Assembly: GCF_003581585.1 (NCBI RefSeq)
Contig: NZ_QXIR01000024.1
Location: forward strand, 1-64,000
Reading direction: 5' to 3'
Length of the DNA stretch: 64,000 nt
From: Bacillus salacetis
GTDB taxonomy: Bacteria; Bacillota; Bacilli; Bacillales; Bacillaceae_B
In this document: positions 34,327 to 43,300 of the stretch, piece by piece
How positions within the stretch are numbered: the stretch's first letter is position 1
Layout of the letters: every line of letters starts with the position of its first letter
Position numbers and translations under genes: made by a program
Notes under the pieces: generated by a model
Database searches by the model: none
Seen by the model: the letters and a program-made list of their open reading frames with translations, nothing else
Told to the model about the DNA's origin: nothing

Positions 34327-35014
34327 CATTTTCCAAGATCCCGAACGCATGCTGGATATCCTGCAAAGCTCCCTGCTTCCTATGGTGAAGGGAGCTTTGT
34401 ACTATTCTATTCCTCTAACGTTGATATCCTTCATATGCGGAATGGTCTTGGCAATATTGACAGCACTGGCCAGATTGTCAGGAAGTAAAATCCTCAGGGG
34501 GATTGCCCGTGTGTATGTATCGGCAATCAGGGGAACGCCATTACTTGTGCAATTATTCATTATCTTTTTCGGACTGGGGAATCTGGGTATCGAAGCATTG
34601 AAATTCGATCCGTTCCCTTCAGCAGTCCTAGCCTTTTCATTAAATGTGGGTGCCTATGCATCCGAGATTGTACGGGCAGCCATTCAATCGATTCCCAAAG
34701 GGCAGTGGGAAGCTGGTTACTCAATAGGGATGACGTATGGACAGAACCTGAAGCGTGTCATCCTTCCGCAGGCAGCAAGAGTTTCCGTCCCGCCGTTATC
34801 AAATTCTTTTATCAGCTTAGTCAAGGATACATCATTGGCTTCCTTGATCCTGGTGACCGAATTATTCAGGAAAGCCCAGGAAATAGCGGCTACAACATAT
34901 GAATTTCTACTTTTATATATAGAAGCCGCAATCCTGTACTGGATCATGTGTTTCATACTGACGCTTATTCAGGACAGGCTCGAAACAAGGCTTGACCGGT
35001 ATATTGCCAAGTAA
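34310..35014 (+). CDS. tcyB: Amino-acid ABC permease (TcyB-like)
   Basis: 234-residue His/Glu/Gln/Arg-type permease with about five TM helices. Signatures are [13 protein letters not shown] and the EAA loop [25 protein letters not shown]. It begins inside the 3' end of tcyA (ATG 34310), which indicates translational coupling. Confidence 0.87.
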   Translation: MYLLGSIFQDPERMLDILQSSLLPMVKGALYYSIPLTLISFICGMVLAILTALARLSGSKILRGIARVYVSAIRGTPLLVQLFIIFFGLGNLGIEALKFDPFPSAVLAFSLNVGAYASEIVRAAIQSIPKGQWEAGYSIGMTYGQNLKRVILPQAARVSVPPLSNSFISLVKDTSLASLILVTELFRKAQEIAATTYEFLLLYIEAAILYWIMCFILTLIQDRLETRLDRYIAK

Positions 35015-35028
35015 AGAAAGGAGGGAGC

Positions 35029-35766
35029 ATGGTGATCAGCATCAAAGGATTGAAAAAACGATTTGGAGAGCTTGAAGTCCTGAAAGGCTTCGATGTCGAA
35101 GTTGGCAAGGGTCAGGTAATCGTACTGATTGGACCCTCAGGATCGGGGAAAACAACTTTCCTCCGCTGTCTTAATCTCTTGGAAGTACCTGATGAGGGAA
35201 AGCTGAATATTAGCGGCACAAAAATGGATTTCAACAAAAAACTGACAAAAAAAGAACTTCTTGAGATGCGTAGAAAGACGGGGATGGTCTTTCAAAACTA
35301 TAACCTGTTTCCGCACCGCACCGCTCTTGAAAATGTCATGGAAGGACCGGTGATCGTCCAGGGAAAATCTAAAGAAGAAGTGAGAAAGAGGGCCGTTTCC
35401 CTTTTGGAAAAGGTCGGTTTGGGTGACAAAATAGACTATTATCCCTACCAGCTTTCTGGTGGCCAGCAGCAGCGCGTAGGCATCGCACGTGCCTTGGCGA
35501 TAGACCCTGAGGTCATGCTGTTTGATGAACCGACTTCGGCCTTGGATCCGGAATTGATCGGTGAAGTATTGAAGGTGATGAAGGATCTGGCAGAGGAAGG
35601 CATGACGATGGTGGTTGTCACGCATGAAATGAAGTTTGCCAAGGAAGTGGCTGATGAAGTCATCTTCATGGACGGCGGCTATATCGTCGAACGCGGGAAT
35701 CCTGCAGAAATCTTTGAAAACCCAAAGCAAGAAAGAACCCGCCAGTTCCTGAATTTAATACAATAA
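35029..35766 (+). CDS. tcyC: Amino-acid ABC ATPase (TcyC-like)
   Basis: 245 residues: Walker [11 protein letters not shown]-loop [10 protein letters not shown], signature LSGGQQQR, Walker [15 protein letters not shown]-loop VVTHEMKFA. It follows tcyB by 14 bases with SD AAAGGAGGG. It powers the probable cystine importer. Confidence 0.88.
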   Translation: MVISIKGLKKRFGELEVLKGFDVEVGKGQVIVLIGPSGSGKTTFLRCLNLLEVPDEGKLNISGTKMDFNKKLTKKELLEMRRKTGMVFQNYNLFPHRTALENVMEGPVIVQGKSKEEVRKRAVSLLEKVGLGDKIDYYPYQLSGGQQQRVGIARALAIDPEVMLFDEPTSALDPELIGEVLKVMKDLAEEGMTMVVVTHEMKFAKEVADEVIFMDGGYIVERGNPAEIFENPKQERTRQFLNLIQ

Positions 35767-35772
35767 GACAAA

Positions 35773-35802
35773 CAGCTCAGCCATTTTGGTTGAGCTTTTT
35801 TG
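35773..35802 (+). terminator. Terminator of tcyABC
   Basis: AGCTCAGCC / GGTTGAGCT hairpin followed by six T. Confidence 0.8.
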
Positions 35803-35806
35803 TTTG

Positions 35807-35976
35807 TGCTCTTTTCGTTAACTTTGCTGCTAACCTGGTAAATCGCCTAAATCCCTCTGTAAGCAGGAAAGAAAAGGGCTATTCTTTCTTTTTTAAGAGT
35901 AAAACCTTGGAGTACAGTGGGGAAATACTGCACTAGGGATTTTTTCTAATGAACTATATATACGAAAAACAGCCTA
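35807..35976 (+). repeat. 190-bp terminal-inverted-repeat element, copy 7 (diverged)
   Basis: GCTCTTTTCGTTAACTTTGC start, TAAGCAGGAAAG centre, ACGAAAAACAGCCT end; several small deletions. Confidence 0.75.
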
Positions 35977-36181
35977 TTTAATAGAGCATATCCATCGAAA
36001 CGGCCTAAAGGACTTTGCGTTTCGATACCGGTGGAAGGGGTGTGTCAGTATTTTATCCGGCGGCCGGTTAAATCAGTCAGCTGTTAAGCAAAATGGCTGA
36101 AATGTATCAGTATCCTCTCGTCTATACAGCGCTCATGGCGGAGGATGCATCCTCTTCATGGTATTTACATACGCTTTAAAT

Positions 36182-36356
36182 AGGACTCTTTTTGTAAAGG
36201 TTGCTGCTATTAATATAAATTTTAGTATCCTTTTAAAACAGCCGTAAAAACCCCAGTGAGCAGGAAAGAGAAGAACTGCCCTTTCTTTTTCAATAATAAA
36301 ACCTTGAAATGGCACAGGGGATTCCCAAAAGCAACAATATATCCAACAACAACCTG
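36182..36356 (+). repeat. 190-bp terminal-inverted-repeat element, copy 8 (diverged)
   Basis: AGGACTCTTTTTGTAAAGGT start, CCCCAGTGAGCAGGAAAG centre, GCAACAATATATCCAACAAC end. The space between this and copy 7 (35977-36181) has nothing recognisable. Confidence 0.75.
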
Positions 36357-36453
36357 AACTAAATAACAATAATCCTACATTATTTTGCCATTGATGTTAT
36401 TTATTGATTATAAGTGGAAAAATAATAGAGAGAAAAGCAAAGGAGGAGATGGA

Positions 36454-37839
36454 ATGGAGTATAGAACAGAGCGTGACACGATTGGTGAGATCCAGGTGCC
36501 TGCTGATAATTTCTGGGGAGCCCAGACACAGCGGAGCAAGGAAAATTTCAAGATAAGCCATGAAAGGATGCCGCTTGAGGTTACATACGGGTTTGCACAG
36601 TTAAAGAAGGCAGCAGCCATAGTCAACCATGAGCTTGGAAAACTGTCCGATGTAAAAAAAGATGCGATTGTAAAAGCATGTGACGAAATCATTTCCGGGA
36701 TGCTGGATGAACACTTTCCACTGGTTGTATGGCAGACGGGAAGCGGTACCCAGTCCAATATGAATGTCAATGAGGTAGTTGCATTCAGGGCAAATCAGAT
36801 GATCCTGGAGAGCGATGAAAGGGTCCATCCCAATGATGATGTGAATATGTCACAAAGTTCAAATGATACCTTTCCGACTGCCATGCATGTTGCGGCTTAC
36901 AAGGAACTTCATGAAAGGCTGAAGCCTGCCATAGAACAATTTCATAAAACGTTAAAGGCAAAAGAAACAGAATTCATGGAAGTCATCAAAATTGGTCGGA
37001 CACACCTTCAGGATGCGACTCCCTTGACACTCGGACAGGAAATCAGCGGGTGGAGGACGATGGTGGAGAGGTCGCAGCAGATGATTGAGGAAAGCAGCAA
37101 GCATCTGTTGAATCTGGCCATCGGCGGTACTGCAGTGGGCACAGGAATCAATGCCGATCCGAAATTCGGCGATATGGTGGCTGCCCAGTTAAAAGAACAA
37201 ACAGGCTTTCCTTTCGTGTCGTCCGATAATAAATTTCACGCATTGACGTCACACGATGAGGTGGTTCATGTACATGGTGCATTAAAGGCATTGGCTGCCG
37301 ATGTCATGAAGATTGCCAATGATGTGCGCTGGCTTGCAAGCGGCCCAAGAAGCGGCATCGGGGAAATTTCCATACCAGCAAATGAACCGGGCAGTTCAAT
37401 CATGCCTGGGAAAGTGAACCCGACCCAAAGCGAAGCACTGACAATGGTGTCTGCGCAGGTGTTCGGAAATGATGCGGTCATCGGTTTTGCAGCAAGTCAG
37501 GGGAATTTTGAATTGAACGTGTTCAAACCGGTCATCATTCACAACCTGCTGCAGTCCGTAAGGCTGTTGGCAGACGGCATCCGCTCATTTGATGAGAATT
37601 GCGCACAGGGAATAGAGGCAAACAATGAGGTGATTGAGGAATTTGTAAACCGGTCATTGATGCTCGTTACCGCCCTCAACCCGCATATCGGGTACGAAAA
37701 AGCAGCAGAGATTGCCAAAACAGCTCATAAGGAAGGGCTGACACTGAAAGAAGCGGCAGTCCGGTCCGGCTACCTTACAGGAGACCAATTCGATGAATGG
37801 ATCGATCCTATGAAGATGGTGAATTTAGATAAAGCGTAA
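36454..37839 (+). CDS. fumC: Class II fumarate hydratase
   Basis: 461-residue fumarase (TCA cycle, fumarate to malate; CitG in B. subtilis). Complete with [29 protein letters not shown] and the signature [16 protein letters not shown] 36454 follows AAAGGAGGAG; the ORF extends upstream to 36385 without support. A single gene with a strong terminator. Confidence 0.97.
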   Translation: MEYRTERDTIGEIQVPADNFWGAQTQRSKENFKISHERMPLEVTYGFAQLKKAAAIVNHELGKLSDVKKDAIVKACDEIISGMLDEHFPLVVWQTGSGTQSNMNVNEVVAFRANQMILESDERVHPNDDVNMSQSSNDTFPTAMHVAAYKELHERLKPAIEQFHKTLKAKETEFMEVIKIGRTHLQDATPLTLGQEISGWRTMVERSQQMIEESSKHLLNLAIGGTAVGTGINADPKFGDMVAAQLKEQTGFPFVSSDNKFHALTSHDEVVHVHGALKALAADVMKIANDVRWLASGPRSGIGEISIPANEPGSSIMPGKVNPTQSEALTMVSAQVFGNDAVIGFAASQGNFELNVFKPVIIHNLLQSVRLLADGIRSFDENCAQGIEANNEVIEEFVNRSLMLVTALNPHIGYEKAAEIAKTAHKEGLTLKEAAVRSGYLTGDQFDEWIDPMKMVNLDKA

Positions 37840-37883
37840 TTAAACGATTTGGAACGGAGATTGATTACCTCAATTGGAAAGAA

Positions 37884-37914
37884 AAGCCCCTGACTCAAAG
37901 GTCAGGGGCTTTAG
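37884..37914. terminator. Bidirectional terminator fumC / sspB
   Basis: AAAGCCCCTGAC / GTCAGGGGCTTT perfect hairpin. Confidence 0.85.
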
Positions 37915-37937
37915 CCATATTATTAAATTAAGTTAAA

Positions 37938-38156
37938 TTATTGTTGCGGGTAACCGCTGATTTGCTGTTCAGCCATCTGTACAAGGCGTTTAGTGATTTC
38001 TCCACCTACAGAACCGTTAGCACGTGCAGTTGTATCTGCACCAAGTTGTACACCAAATTCAGAAGCGATTTCCAATTTCATTTGATCGATAGCTTGTTGA
38101 GCTCCTGGAGCTACTAGTTGGTTAGAGTTGTTGCTGCGTGATTGTTGGTTTTGCAT
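37938..38156 (-). CDS. sspB: Alpha/beta-type small acid-soluble spore protein
   Basis: 72-residue SASP that coats and protects spore DNA. The germination protease site region ([10 protein letters not shown]) and the C-terminal DNA-binding signature ([18 protein letters not shown]) are intact. SD AAGGAGATG precedes ATG 38156. Its position between fumC-like insertions and yheE agrees with B. subtilis sspB. A sigma-G promoter lies about 130 bases upstream, leaving an unusually long structured leader. Confidence 0.96.
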   Translation of the reverse strand: MQNQQSRSNNSNQLVAPGAQQAIDQMKLEIASEFGVQLGADTTARANGSVGGEITKRLVQMAEQQISGYPQQ

Positions 38157-38182
38157 GATTTGTCATCTCCTTGATGTTTTTA

Positions 38183-38249
38183 TGGTTGGGCCAACTGGAC
38201 TCGCACCAGTTCCGCACACTATCTGCGGCCATCTAATTTGGTGAACCCA
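38183..38249 (-). ncRNA. tRNA-like structured leader upstream of sspB
   Basis: On the minus strand this can fold like a tRNA: acceptor TGGGTTC with TGGCCCA plus A-CCA, a short D-like arm, a 5-bp stem CCGCA/TGCGG with a 7-base loop GATAGTG, one variable base, and a 5-bp stem ACTGG/CCAGT with a 7-base loop TGCGAGT. U33 and T55 are missing and the acceptor has G-U pairs, so it is not a functional canonical tRNA. Probably a leader structure or a relic. Confidence 0.4.
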
Positions 38250-38287
38250 GCGTTGTAAGAAGTTGTTTTCTTGCTGCTGTTACTCTG

Positions 38288-38316
38288 TATTATGGAACTT
38301 TTAAAAGATTATATAC
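38288..38316 (-). promoter_or_regulatory. Sigma-G promoter of sspB
   Basis: On the minus strand GTATA (38316-38312), 17 bp, CATAATA (38294-38288) fits the sigma-G consensus GHATR-CATWHTA, as expected for a SASP gene. Confidence 0.7.
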
Positions 38317-38429
38317 CAGATTGTAAGAGGGAATTTATTCCTGAAACTGAGTCATCTGATTAACACATAAAATCCGGGGGAAAACAAAGCATAATAGTAT
38401 TAAATTCTGCAAAAGAAACGGTGATTTTA

Positions 38430-38678
38430 ATGAAAGTATGCCCTTTATGCAATGGCGTTACCCGAATGTCGATCGACTGCTCTGCATGTGGTGATGAGCT
38501 GACGGACAAGGGAAGGATTTATGACTATTTCGATGACTATAGTGCTTATATGGATATTGATGAAATCAAGCTGGCTGACGGAATTCCAGACAGCTCAGGT
38601 TCAGAAGATTGTGTGCATGTATTTGCCGGTGGCTGCGGCCATGAAGAAACGAGGGTAATCAGATTCACAGAAATTTGA
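38430..38678 (+). CDS. Small zinc-ribbon-like hypothetical protein
   Basis: 82 residues with CPLC near the N-terminus and CSAC at about 17-20 (two CxxC, a probable zinc ribbon), an acidic Tyr-rich middle (YDYFDDYSAYMD) and two further Cys (EDCVHVFAGGCGH). Not recognised. ATG 38430 is preferred over GTG 38421; the SD is weak. It shares a terminator with msmX. Confidence 0.65.
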   Translation: MKVCPLCNGVTRMSIDCSACGDELTDKGRIYDYFDDYSAYMDIDEIKLADGIPDSSGSEDCVHVFAGGCGHEETRVIRFTEI

Positions 38679-38690
38679 TTGTGAAATTGG

Positions 38691-38721
38691 AAACGGCCGT
38701 TCCAGATTGGAACGGCCGTTT
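38691..38721. terminator. Bidirectional terminator
   Basis: 14-bp perfect stem AAACGGCCGTTCCA / TGGAACGGCCGTTT with a GAT loop between convergent genes. Confidence 0.9.
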
Positions 38722-38734
38722 TATAATAATTTAA

Positions 38735-39832
38735 TTATCGGATGCGCACTTCTGTTTCTGCATCAAAGAAGTGTGTTTTATTCATATCGAATGCAAGGTC
38801 GATAGTTTCACCTGCTTGAACATCAGAACGGGAATCTACACGTGCAACGAAGTCCTGGTCGCCAAGACGGGAATAAAGCATTGTTTCTGCACCAGTCAGT
38901 TCGGAAACTTCAATCTTCGCTTTAATTTTTGATCCCTGGGAGGAATCAATGAATACTGGTTCATCATGGATATCTTCAGGGCGTACACCAAGGATGATAT
39001 CCTTTCCAATGTAACCTTGCTCACGCAAAGCTTTCATTTTGCCTTCTGGAACGTCAACAACTACTTCTCCAAAAGTGAATTTGCCTTCCTGTAGGGTTCC
39101 GCGGAAGAAGTTCATCGCAGGGGATCCGATGAATCCGCCGACAAAGACATTTTCAGGTTTATCATATACTTCTTTAGGAGACCCCACCTGCTGGATCAAA
39201 CCATCTTTCATGACAACAATCCGGGAAGCCATAGTCATCGCTTCTGTCTGGTCATGTGTTACATAGATCGTTGTTGTTTGAAGACGCTGATGAAGCTTGG
39301 CAATTTCAGCTCTCATTTGTACACGCAATTTAGCATCAAGGTTGGAAAGAGGCTCATCCATCAAGAATACCTTTGCATCGCGGACAATCGCACGTCCAAG
39401 GGCAACACGCTGGCGCTGTCCACCGGACAATGCTTTTGGTTTACGATCGAGCAGTGATTCAAGGCCAAGGATTTTTGCAGCGTCCTGTACGCGGCGGTCG
39501 ATTTCCTGTTTATCGAATTTACGCAGCTTCAGTCCGAATGCCATGTTATCATACACACTCATATGCGGATATAGAGCGTAGTTTTGGAATACCATTGCAA
39601 TGTCACGGTCTTTCGGAGCCACATCATTAACACGCTTTCCGTCGATGTAGAAATCACCTTTGGAAATTTCTTCAAGACCTGCTACCATTCTCAATGTCGT
39701 TGATTTACCGCAGCCTGAAGGGCCAACGAAAACGATGAACTCTTTATCTTGGATATCAAGGTTGAAATCTTTTACTGCCGTTACGTTTTTATCATAAATT
39801 TTATAAATGTTTTTCATTTGCAATTCTGCCAC
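38735..39832 (-). CDS. msmX: MsmX-type multi-sugar ABC ATPase
   Basis: 365 residues (MsmX length), the shared ATPase that energises several oligosaccharide importers. Walker A GPSGCGKST, signature LSGGQRQR, Walker B FLMDEPLSNLD, H-loop VTHDQTEA, and a C-terminal TOBE/regulatory domain (ILGVRPEDI). It stands apart from any sugar transporter, as in B. subtilis, next to a yxkF-like regulator. Confidence 0.95.
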   Translation of the reverse strand: MAELQMKNIYKIYDKNVTAVKDFNLDIQDKEFIVFVGPSGCGKSTTLRMVAGLEEISKGDFYIDGKRVNDVAPKDRDIAMVFQNYALYPHMSVYDNMAFGLKLRKFDKQEIDRRVQDAAKILGLESLLDRKPKALSGGQRQRVALGRAIVRDAKVFLMDEPLSNLDAKLRVQMRAEIAKLHQRLQTTTIYVTHDQTEAMTMASRIVVMKDGLIQQVGSPKEVYDKPENVFVGGFIGSPAMNFFRGTLQEGKFTFGEVVVDVPEGKMKALREQGYIGKDIILGVRPEDIHDEPVFIDSSQGSKIKAKIEVSELTGAETMLYSRLGDQDFVARVDSRSDVQAGETIDLAFDMNKTHFFDAETEVRIR

Positions 39833-39879
39833 TTTGTATTCCTCCTGTTATCTTCTTTTACTCTGTAAATCCATTGTAG

Positions 39880-39895
39880 TAGAAAACGCTTTCCT
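39880..39895. promoter_or_regulatory. Possible CcpA cre site upstream of msmX
   Basis: TAGAAAACGCTTTCCT closely follows the cre pattern (near-palindromic GAAAACGCTTTC), about 50 bases before the msmX start. Carbon-catabolite control of a sugar ATPase is reasonable; no test is possible here. Confidence 0.45.
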
Positions 39896-39946
39896 TATGA
39901 AATGGTTAATGTGCATAAAAAAACATGGAGGGTTTGGGCACATTGC

Positions 39947-40867
39947 TCATTCCTCCATGTTGTCATCCTCATCAAACTCCAGGCAGGCAAGGTAGACGGT
40001 CAAGGCACCTTGAAACGTTTTGATGTCAATGCCGATCTTTTCAATGAATTTATCAATCCGGTATTGAACGCTGTTTCGGTGCATGAATAAAACTTTTGCA
40101 GTCTGGCTTGTGTTTGACTGGTTTTCCAGGTAAGTCTTGATTGTTTTCTTCAATTCTTCATCTTCAGCAAACAACTGAAGTATATCGGCGAACATGCTTG
40201 TCTTTGTCTGCTTTGGGACATGTTGAAGGACGAAGGATGGAAAAGTGGAAGGAAATGTGAAAACCCTCCCTTTGGCAAAATTCTTTTCGGCGAAGGAAAA
40301 TAGGTTTTGTTCCTGTTTGAAAGAAGAATGGAATTGGTCATTGAGTGAATAAAACCGGCCGATGAAAAACGCCGGCGACACGAAAAAATCTCCCTCGATG
40401 ACAGCCGCAGCAGAAAGAAGTTCTTCATCTGGAAGGGACCACTCCGTTTTCTTCTCGACAATTGCCCCAGTTCCTGACGAGGTGAAAACAATGATTGCCT
40501 GCTCGGCAAAAATACTGCGGAATGCCTCTTTCAGCAAGTCATTGTCGACTTTCTCCCTAATGGAGAATTGGATGATCCGGAACTGTTCCTTCGGCGGAAT
40601 ATCCAATTCTAGAGAACTGCCGTCAAAAAGGAAGTCATGCCAGCTCCGGCTATCGGCTGTGTCGTTTTGCCAGCTTTGCAGAGGTGCTGCTTCAGAAAAA
40701 AGGGTGCAAAGAAGTTCAGCCTCTGATTGGGTCAGCAGGTGTTTAGGGATGGCGAGAAATTCTTCATTTGTTTCTGTTGTCAGCCAAAGAGTATCGGGAT
40801 CTTCTTTGGCGGGAGGTACTGTATACAGTTTGGATTCCGGGTATTTCAGTTGAAGTTTGGCAAGCAT
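39947..40867 (-). CDS. PucR/CdaR-type HTH regulator (YxkF-like)
   Basis: 306 residues. The C-terminal HTH_30 domain (LKKTIKTYLENQSNTSQTAKVLFMHRNSVQYRIDKF) is typical of CdaR/PucR regulators; the N-terminal two thirds is a poorly conserved sensor region. B. subtilis has yxkF next to msmX, and the same arrangement here supports that identity. SD GAGGGAAAATCC. Confidence 0.82.
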   Translation of the reverse strand: MLAKLQLKYPESKLYTVPPAKEDPDTLWLTTETNEEFLAIPKHLLTQSEAELLCTLFSEAAPLQSWQNDTADSRSWHDFLFDGSSLELDIPPKEQFRIIQFSIREKVDNDLLKEAFRSIFAEQAIIVFTSSGTGAIVEKKTEWSLPDEELLSAAAVIEGDFFVSPAFFIGRFYSLNDQFHSSFKQEQNLFSFAEKNFAKGRVFTFPSTFPSFVLQHVPKQTKTSMFADILQLFAEDEELKKTIKTYLENQSNTSQTAKVLFMHRNSVQYRIDKFIEKIGIDIKTFQGALTVYLACLEFDEDDNMEE

Positions 40868-41202
40868 GGATTTTCCCTCATTTACTTATTTCTTAAGGCT
40901 GATTCTGGATGAATTGCTCTTTGTGAATAACAAAAAGAGCTGGTCGTCTGCCCTTTATCTTGGAGTTTTTCACACTAAGGATGCACACCACTTTGGTTTC
41001 TTGTTTGCACAGGTTTATAAGACGATTCTTTGGATGGATGTGGTGAACTGTGTATGAAACAGCAATTTCTGCAAGGTAAGTCCTACTTAAAGATATTGTT
41101 TTGATAGCGGTACAGGTGGATTTCAATATTATCCATATTCGGGCAGATGAGGATCATCAAGATTGGTGATTCTGATTTGCCTTCATTTGCATCTGAAGAA
41201 GA

Positions 41203-41412
41203 TTACTCATATACATGGTACAGCATAAGTTCATGTATTTGTTTTTTTATCATCTCTTCATCAGAAACGGGCGGATGTTCTTCTTTCCACTCGATTGTAC
41301 CGTCTTTGTGGTAGCTTCCGTTATATTTTGTCCCTTTATAAAAAAAAGAGAATGTCCAGCCTGGTAATTTCTTGTTTTCATACATACTTTGGAATTGAAA
41401 GTGTTGAATCAT
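41203..41412 (-). CDS. yheE: YheE family protein
   Basis: 69-residue small protein matching YheE in size and content (PGWTFSFFYKGTKYNGSYHKDGTIEW). Function unknown. In B. subtilis it lies between sspB and yheD, as it approximately does here. The 336 bases between the yxkF-like gene and this gene hold nothing I can support. Confidence 0.85.
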   Translation of the reverse strand: MIQHFQFQSMYENKKLPGWTFSFFYKGTKYNGSYHKDGTIEWKEEHPPVSDEEMIKKQIHELMLYHVYE

Positions 41413-41600
41413 TCATTAGCCCCCTTATTCACTTTAGCCGTCATCGGCTTTTTCTTCTTCTTATTCTAAACGTTTAAGCACTATTTTTACAGAGGGTACA
41501 AAAATCAACATGCCTTGCGGAAAAAACCTGAAATGAGACATAAGGTGGTATGAACCGTCATAAAGTTTAAGAAAGCTGCCAATCTCAGCTATTTCCTTTA

Positions 41601-41678
41601 ATGCGTTAAAGCGGCGGGGGACTGTCCCCGGGCGCGGTGACGCGTTAAAGCACTGGGGGACTGTCCCCCAGTGCGGTG
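41601..41678. repeat. Two tandem GGGGACTGTCCCC-family palindromes
   Basis: GCGGGGGACTGTCCCCGGGC (41614-41633) and CACTGGGGGACTGTCCCCCAGTG (41651-41673, perfect 10-bp arms around CTG), each preceded by GCGTTAAAG. Same family as 2190 and 22381. Confidence 0.8.
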
Positions 41679-41721
41679 ATTTGCTGAAACTGCTGTATAT
41701 TTAGTGAAGGGTGCTGTTGTA

Positions 41722-42114
41722 ATGTTTATTCGTGACTTGCAAACCGGGATCAGTCATTCATGGACTTCCGGCAATTTTTATAAAGAGCTGAAAGCCAATG
41801 CCAATAATACTGTCTATGAGAAATTAATTGCGAAGGCAGAAAATGATAAATATAAGCATTATGAACTTCTCCAGTATGCTTACTTCCTTCAGGTAGGTGA
41901 ATACCATTCATTTAAAAAAGAAGAGAGGACCGCCGCCACATTCAGGGAGGGTGTCCTCGGAGCATTGAAAGAGGAGTTGAAATCTGCTGTATTTTATCGG
42001 GATCTCCTGATGGATTTTCCCGGCTGGCAGATCTACAAGCCGCTCTTCACCGTCATGGCGGATGCCCCGGTCAATGCAGTCAGATTCTCTTATATCTATA
42101 AGGAGATTAAGTAG
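41722..42114 (+). CDS. Ferritin-like small protein
   Basis: 130 residues, all-helical, with a rubrerythrin/ferritin-like look: KYKHYELLQYAYFLQVGEYHSF (ExxxH-poor first helix pair), EGVLGALKEELKSAVFYRDLLMD, then a last helix. Metal ligands are only partly present, so it may be a structural relative. ATG 41722 has an SD-like GAAGGGTG. Convergent with and overlapping the 3' end of the YheC/D cluster by 8 bases. Confidence 0.65.
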   Translation: MFIRDLQTGISHSWTSGNFYKELKANANNTVYEKLIAKAENDKYKHYELLQYAYFLQVGEYHSFKKEERTAATFREGVLGALKEELKSAVFYRDLLMDFPGWQIYKPLFTVMADAPVNAVRFSYIYKEIK

Positions 42115-43300
42115 ATAACTGTCTGGATGCTTTTGAGAAATGGAAGAACGAATCAGCAAGGCACCCCAGTCGTTTTTCCTCAATTTCTTCTTCATCGAAT
42201 TTCATTGGTTTTGAATTGATTTCGAAGACAACAAGCAGGCCATCGCTTTCTCTCAGTCCCAGATCCATTGAAAATTCACCGATCAGCCCGAAAGAGGCAG
42301 TAAGTTGTTTTCCGCATTCCTCAGCGAGGGCTTCAATCTTTTCAAGCAGTTCCTCTGTTTCAACAAAATGGAAGGGGAGGATTTTGCCTCCTTGAGGAAC
42401 ATGAGTCGTCACTTCCTGCCGTTCCGAAACACGGATGCCGATTCCAGTCACAAGGAATGAGGTTCCTGTAAAATGGACAAGGACCCTTAAGTCATATCGA
42501 TGGTTATTTAATTTTTGGCAGGGTATGGCCTCTTGATAAATATATTGATCGGTTTCATACCATTCTGGATACCTGAGCATCAATCGATCATATCGAAGGA
42601 ACCTTTCGATCTTCTTTGTACTTTTACATACGATCTGACCATCTTCACTTTGTTCAAGCAGCCTGATCCCTTTTCCTTTAGAAGACAAAACAGGCTTGAT
42701 ATAAATCTTCTGCTTGGTTCTTAGATCATTTTCCAATGCTTCTTTGCTTTGAAGTAATTTGGTTTCCGGCAAGTGCGGTTTCAGTGATTCATTTTCGGAA
42801 AGGCATTGATAGATCTCCCACTTATTAAAAAAATGAGGATTGAAAAAATGAATCTGTTTTTCCTCAACCCACTGAAGGAACCCGGTGAACTCTTCTGTTT
42901 TCTCCATTGAAGGGGAAGGGACTCTGTTATAAATGAAATGTGGTATGGGAAATTTACATGATATCCACGTGTTTTTTTCCTCATTAAAGCACAGCCCTTC
43001 TATTCTTTCGCCTCCAATGTCGCTCAAAGAGAATACAAAGGATATTCCGCCTCTTGTTGTGATGACTTTTTGAAGCTCTTGAAACAAAGGGAAGTTACCC
43101 AGGTAACTTCCCTTTTCATTGGCAGTCAATATCCCAATCACCGGGCCGCAGGCATTGTTCACTGCCGATACATTGAACCCGTGTTTATAGGGTTCATCCT
43201 CTCTATAGAGAATATATGAATTCCTGCCGAACATCAGTGATTGAAGCGAAGGATCTGAGTGAAAGAAAATCTTCTTCTGTGGCTGGTAATAAATTTTCAT
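42107..43300 (-). CDS. YheC/YheD family ATP-grasp-like coat-associated protein (4th of cluster)
   Basis: 397 residues of the YheC/D family (endospore coat-associated; ATP-grasp fold). Visible: VIGILTANEKGS start block, FIYNRVPS, FNKWEIYQCL, YIKPVLSSKGKGI (ATP-binding Lys loop) and FEINSKPMKFD (metal-binding end). Last of four genes on the strand, overlapping the previous one by ATGA. Substrate unknown. Confidence 0.88.
   Translation of the reverse strand: MKIYYQPQKKIFFHSDPSLQSLMFGRNSYILYREDEPYKHGFNVSAVNNACGPVIGILTANEKGSYLGNFPLFQELQKVITTRGGISFVFSLSDIGGERIEGLCFNEEKNTWISCKFPIPHFIYNRVPSPSMEKTEEFTGFLQWVEEKQIHFFNPHFFNKWEIYQCLSENESLKPHLPETKLLQSKEALENDLRTKQKIYIKPVLSSKGKGIRLLEQSEDGQIVCKSTKKIERFLRYDRLMLRYPEWYETDQYIYQEAIPCQKLNNHRYDLRVLVHFTGTSFLVTGIGIRVSERQEVTTHVPQGGKILPFHFVETEELLEKIEALAEECGKQLTASFGLIGEFSMDLGLRESDGLLVVFEINSKPMKFDEEEIEEKRLGCLADSFFHFSKASRQLST

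Noticed and set aside
38183..38249. Functional tRNA gene
   Set aside because: The anticodon-loop analogue lacks U33, the T-loop lacks T55, and the acceptor is weak; listed only as tRNA-like structure.
40893..41126. 77-codon minus-strand ORF
   Set aside because: No ribosome site, no recognisable family, low-complexity basic translation in an intergenic region.
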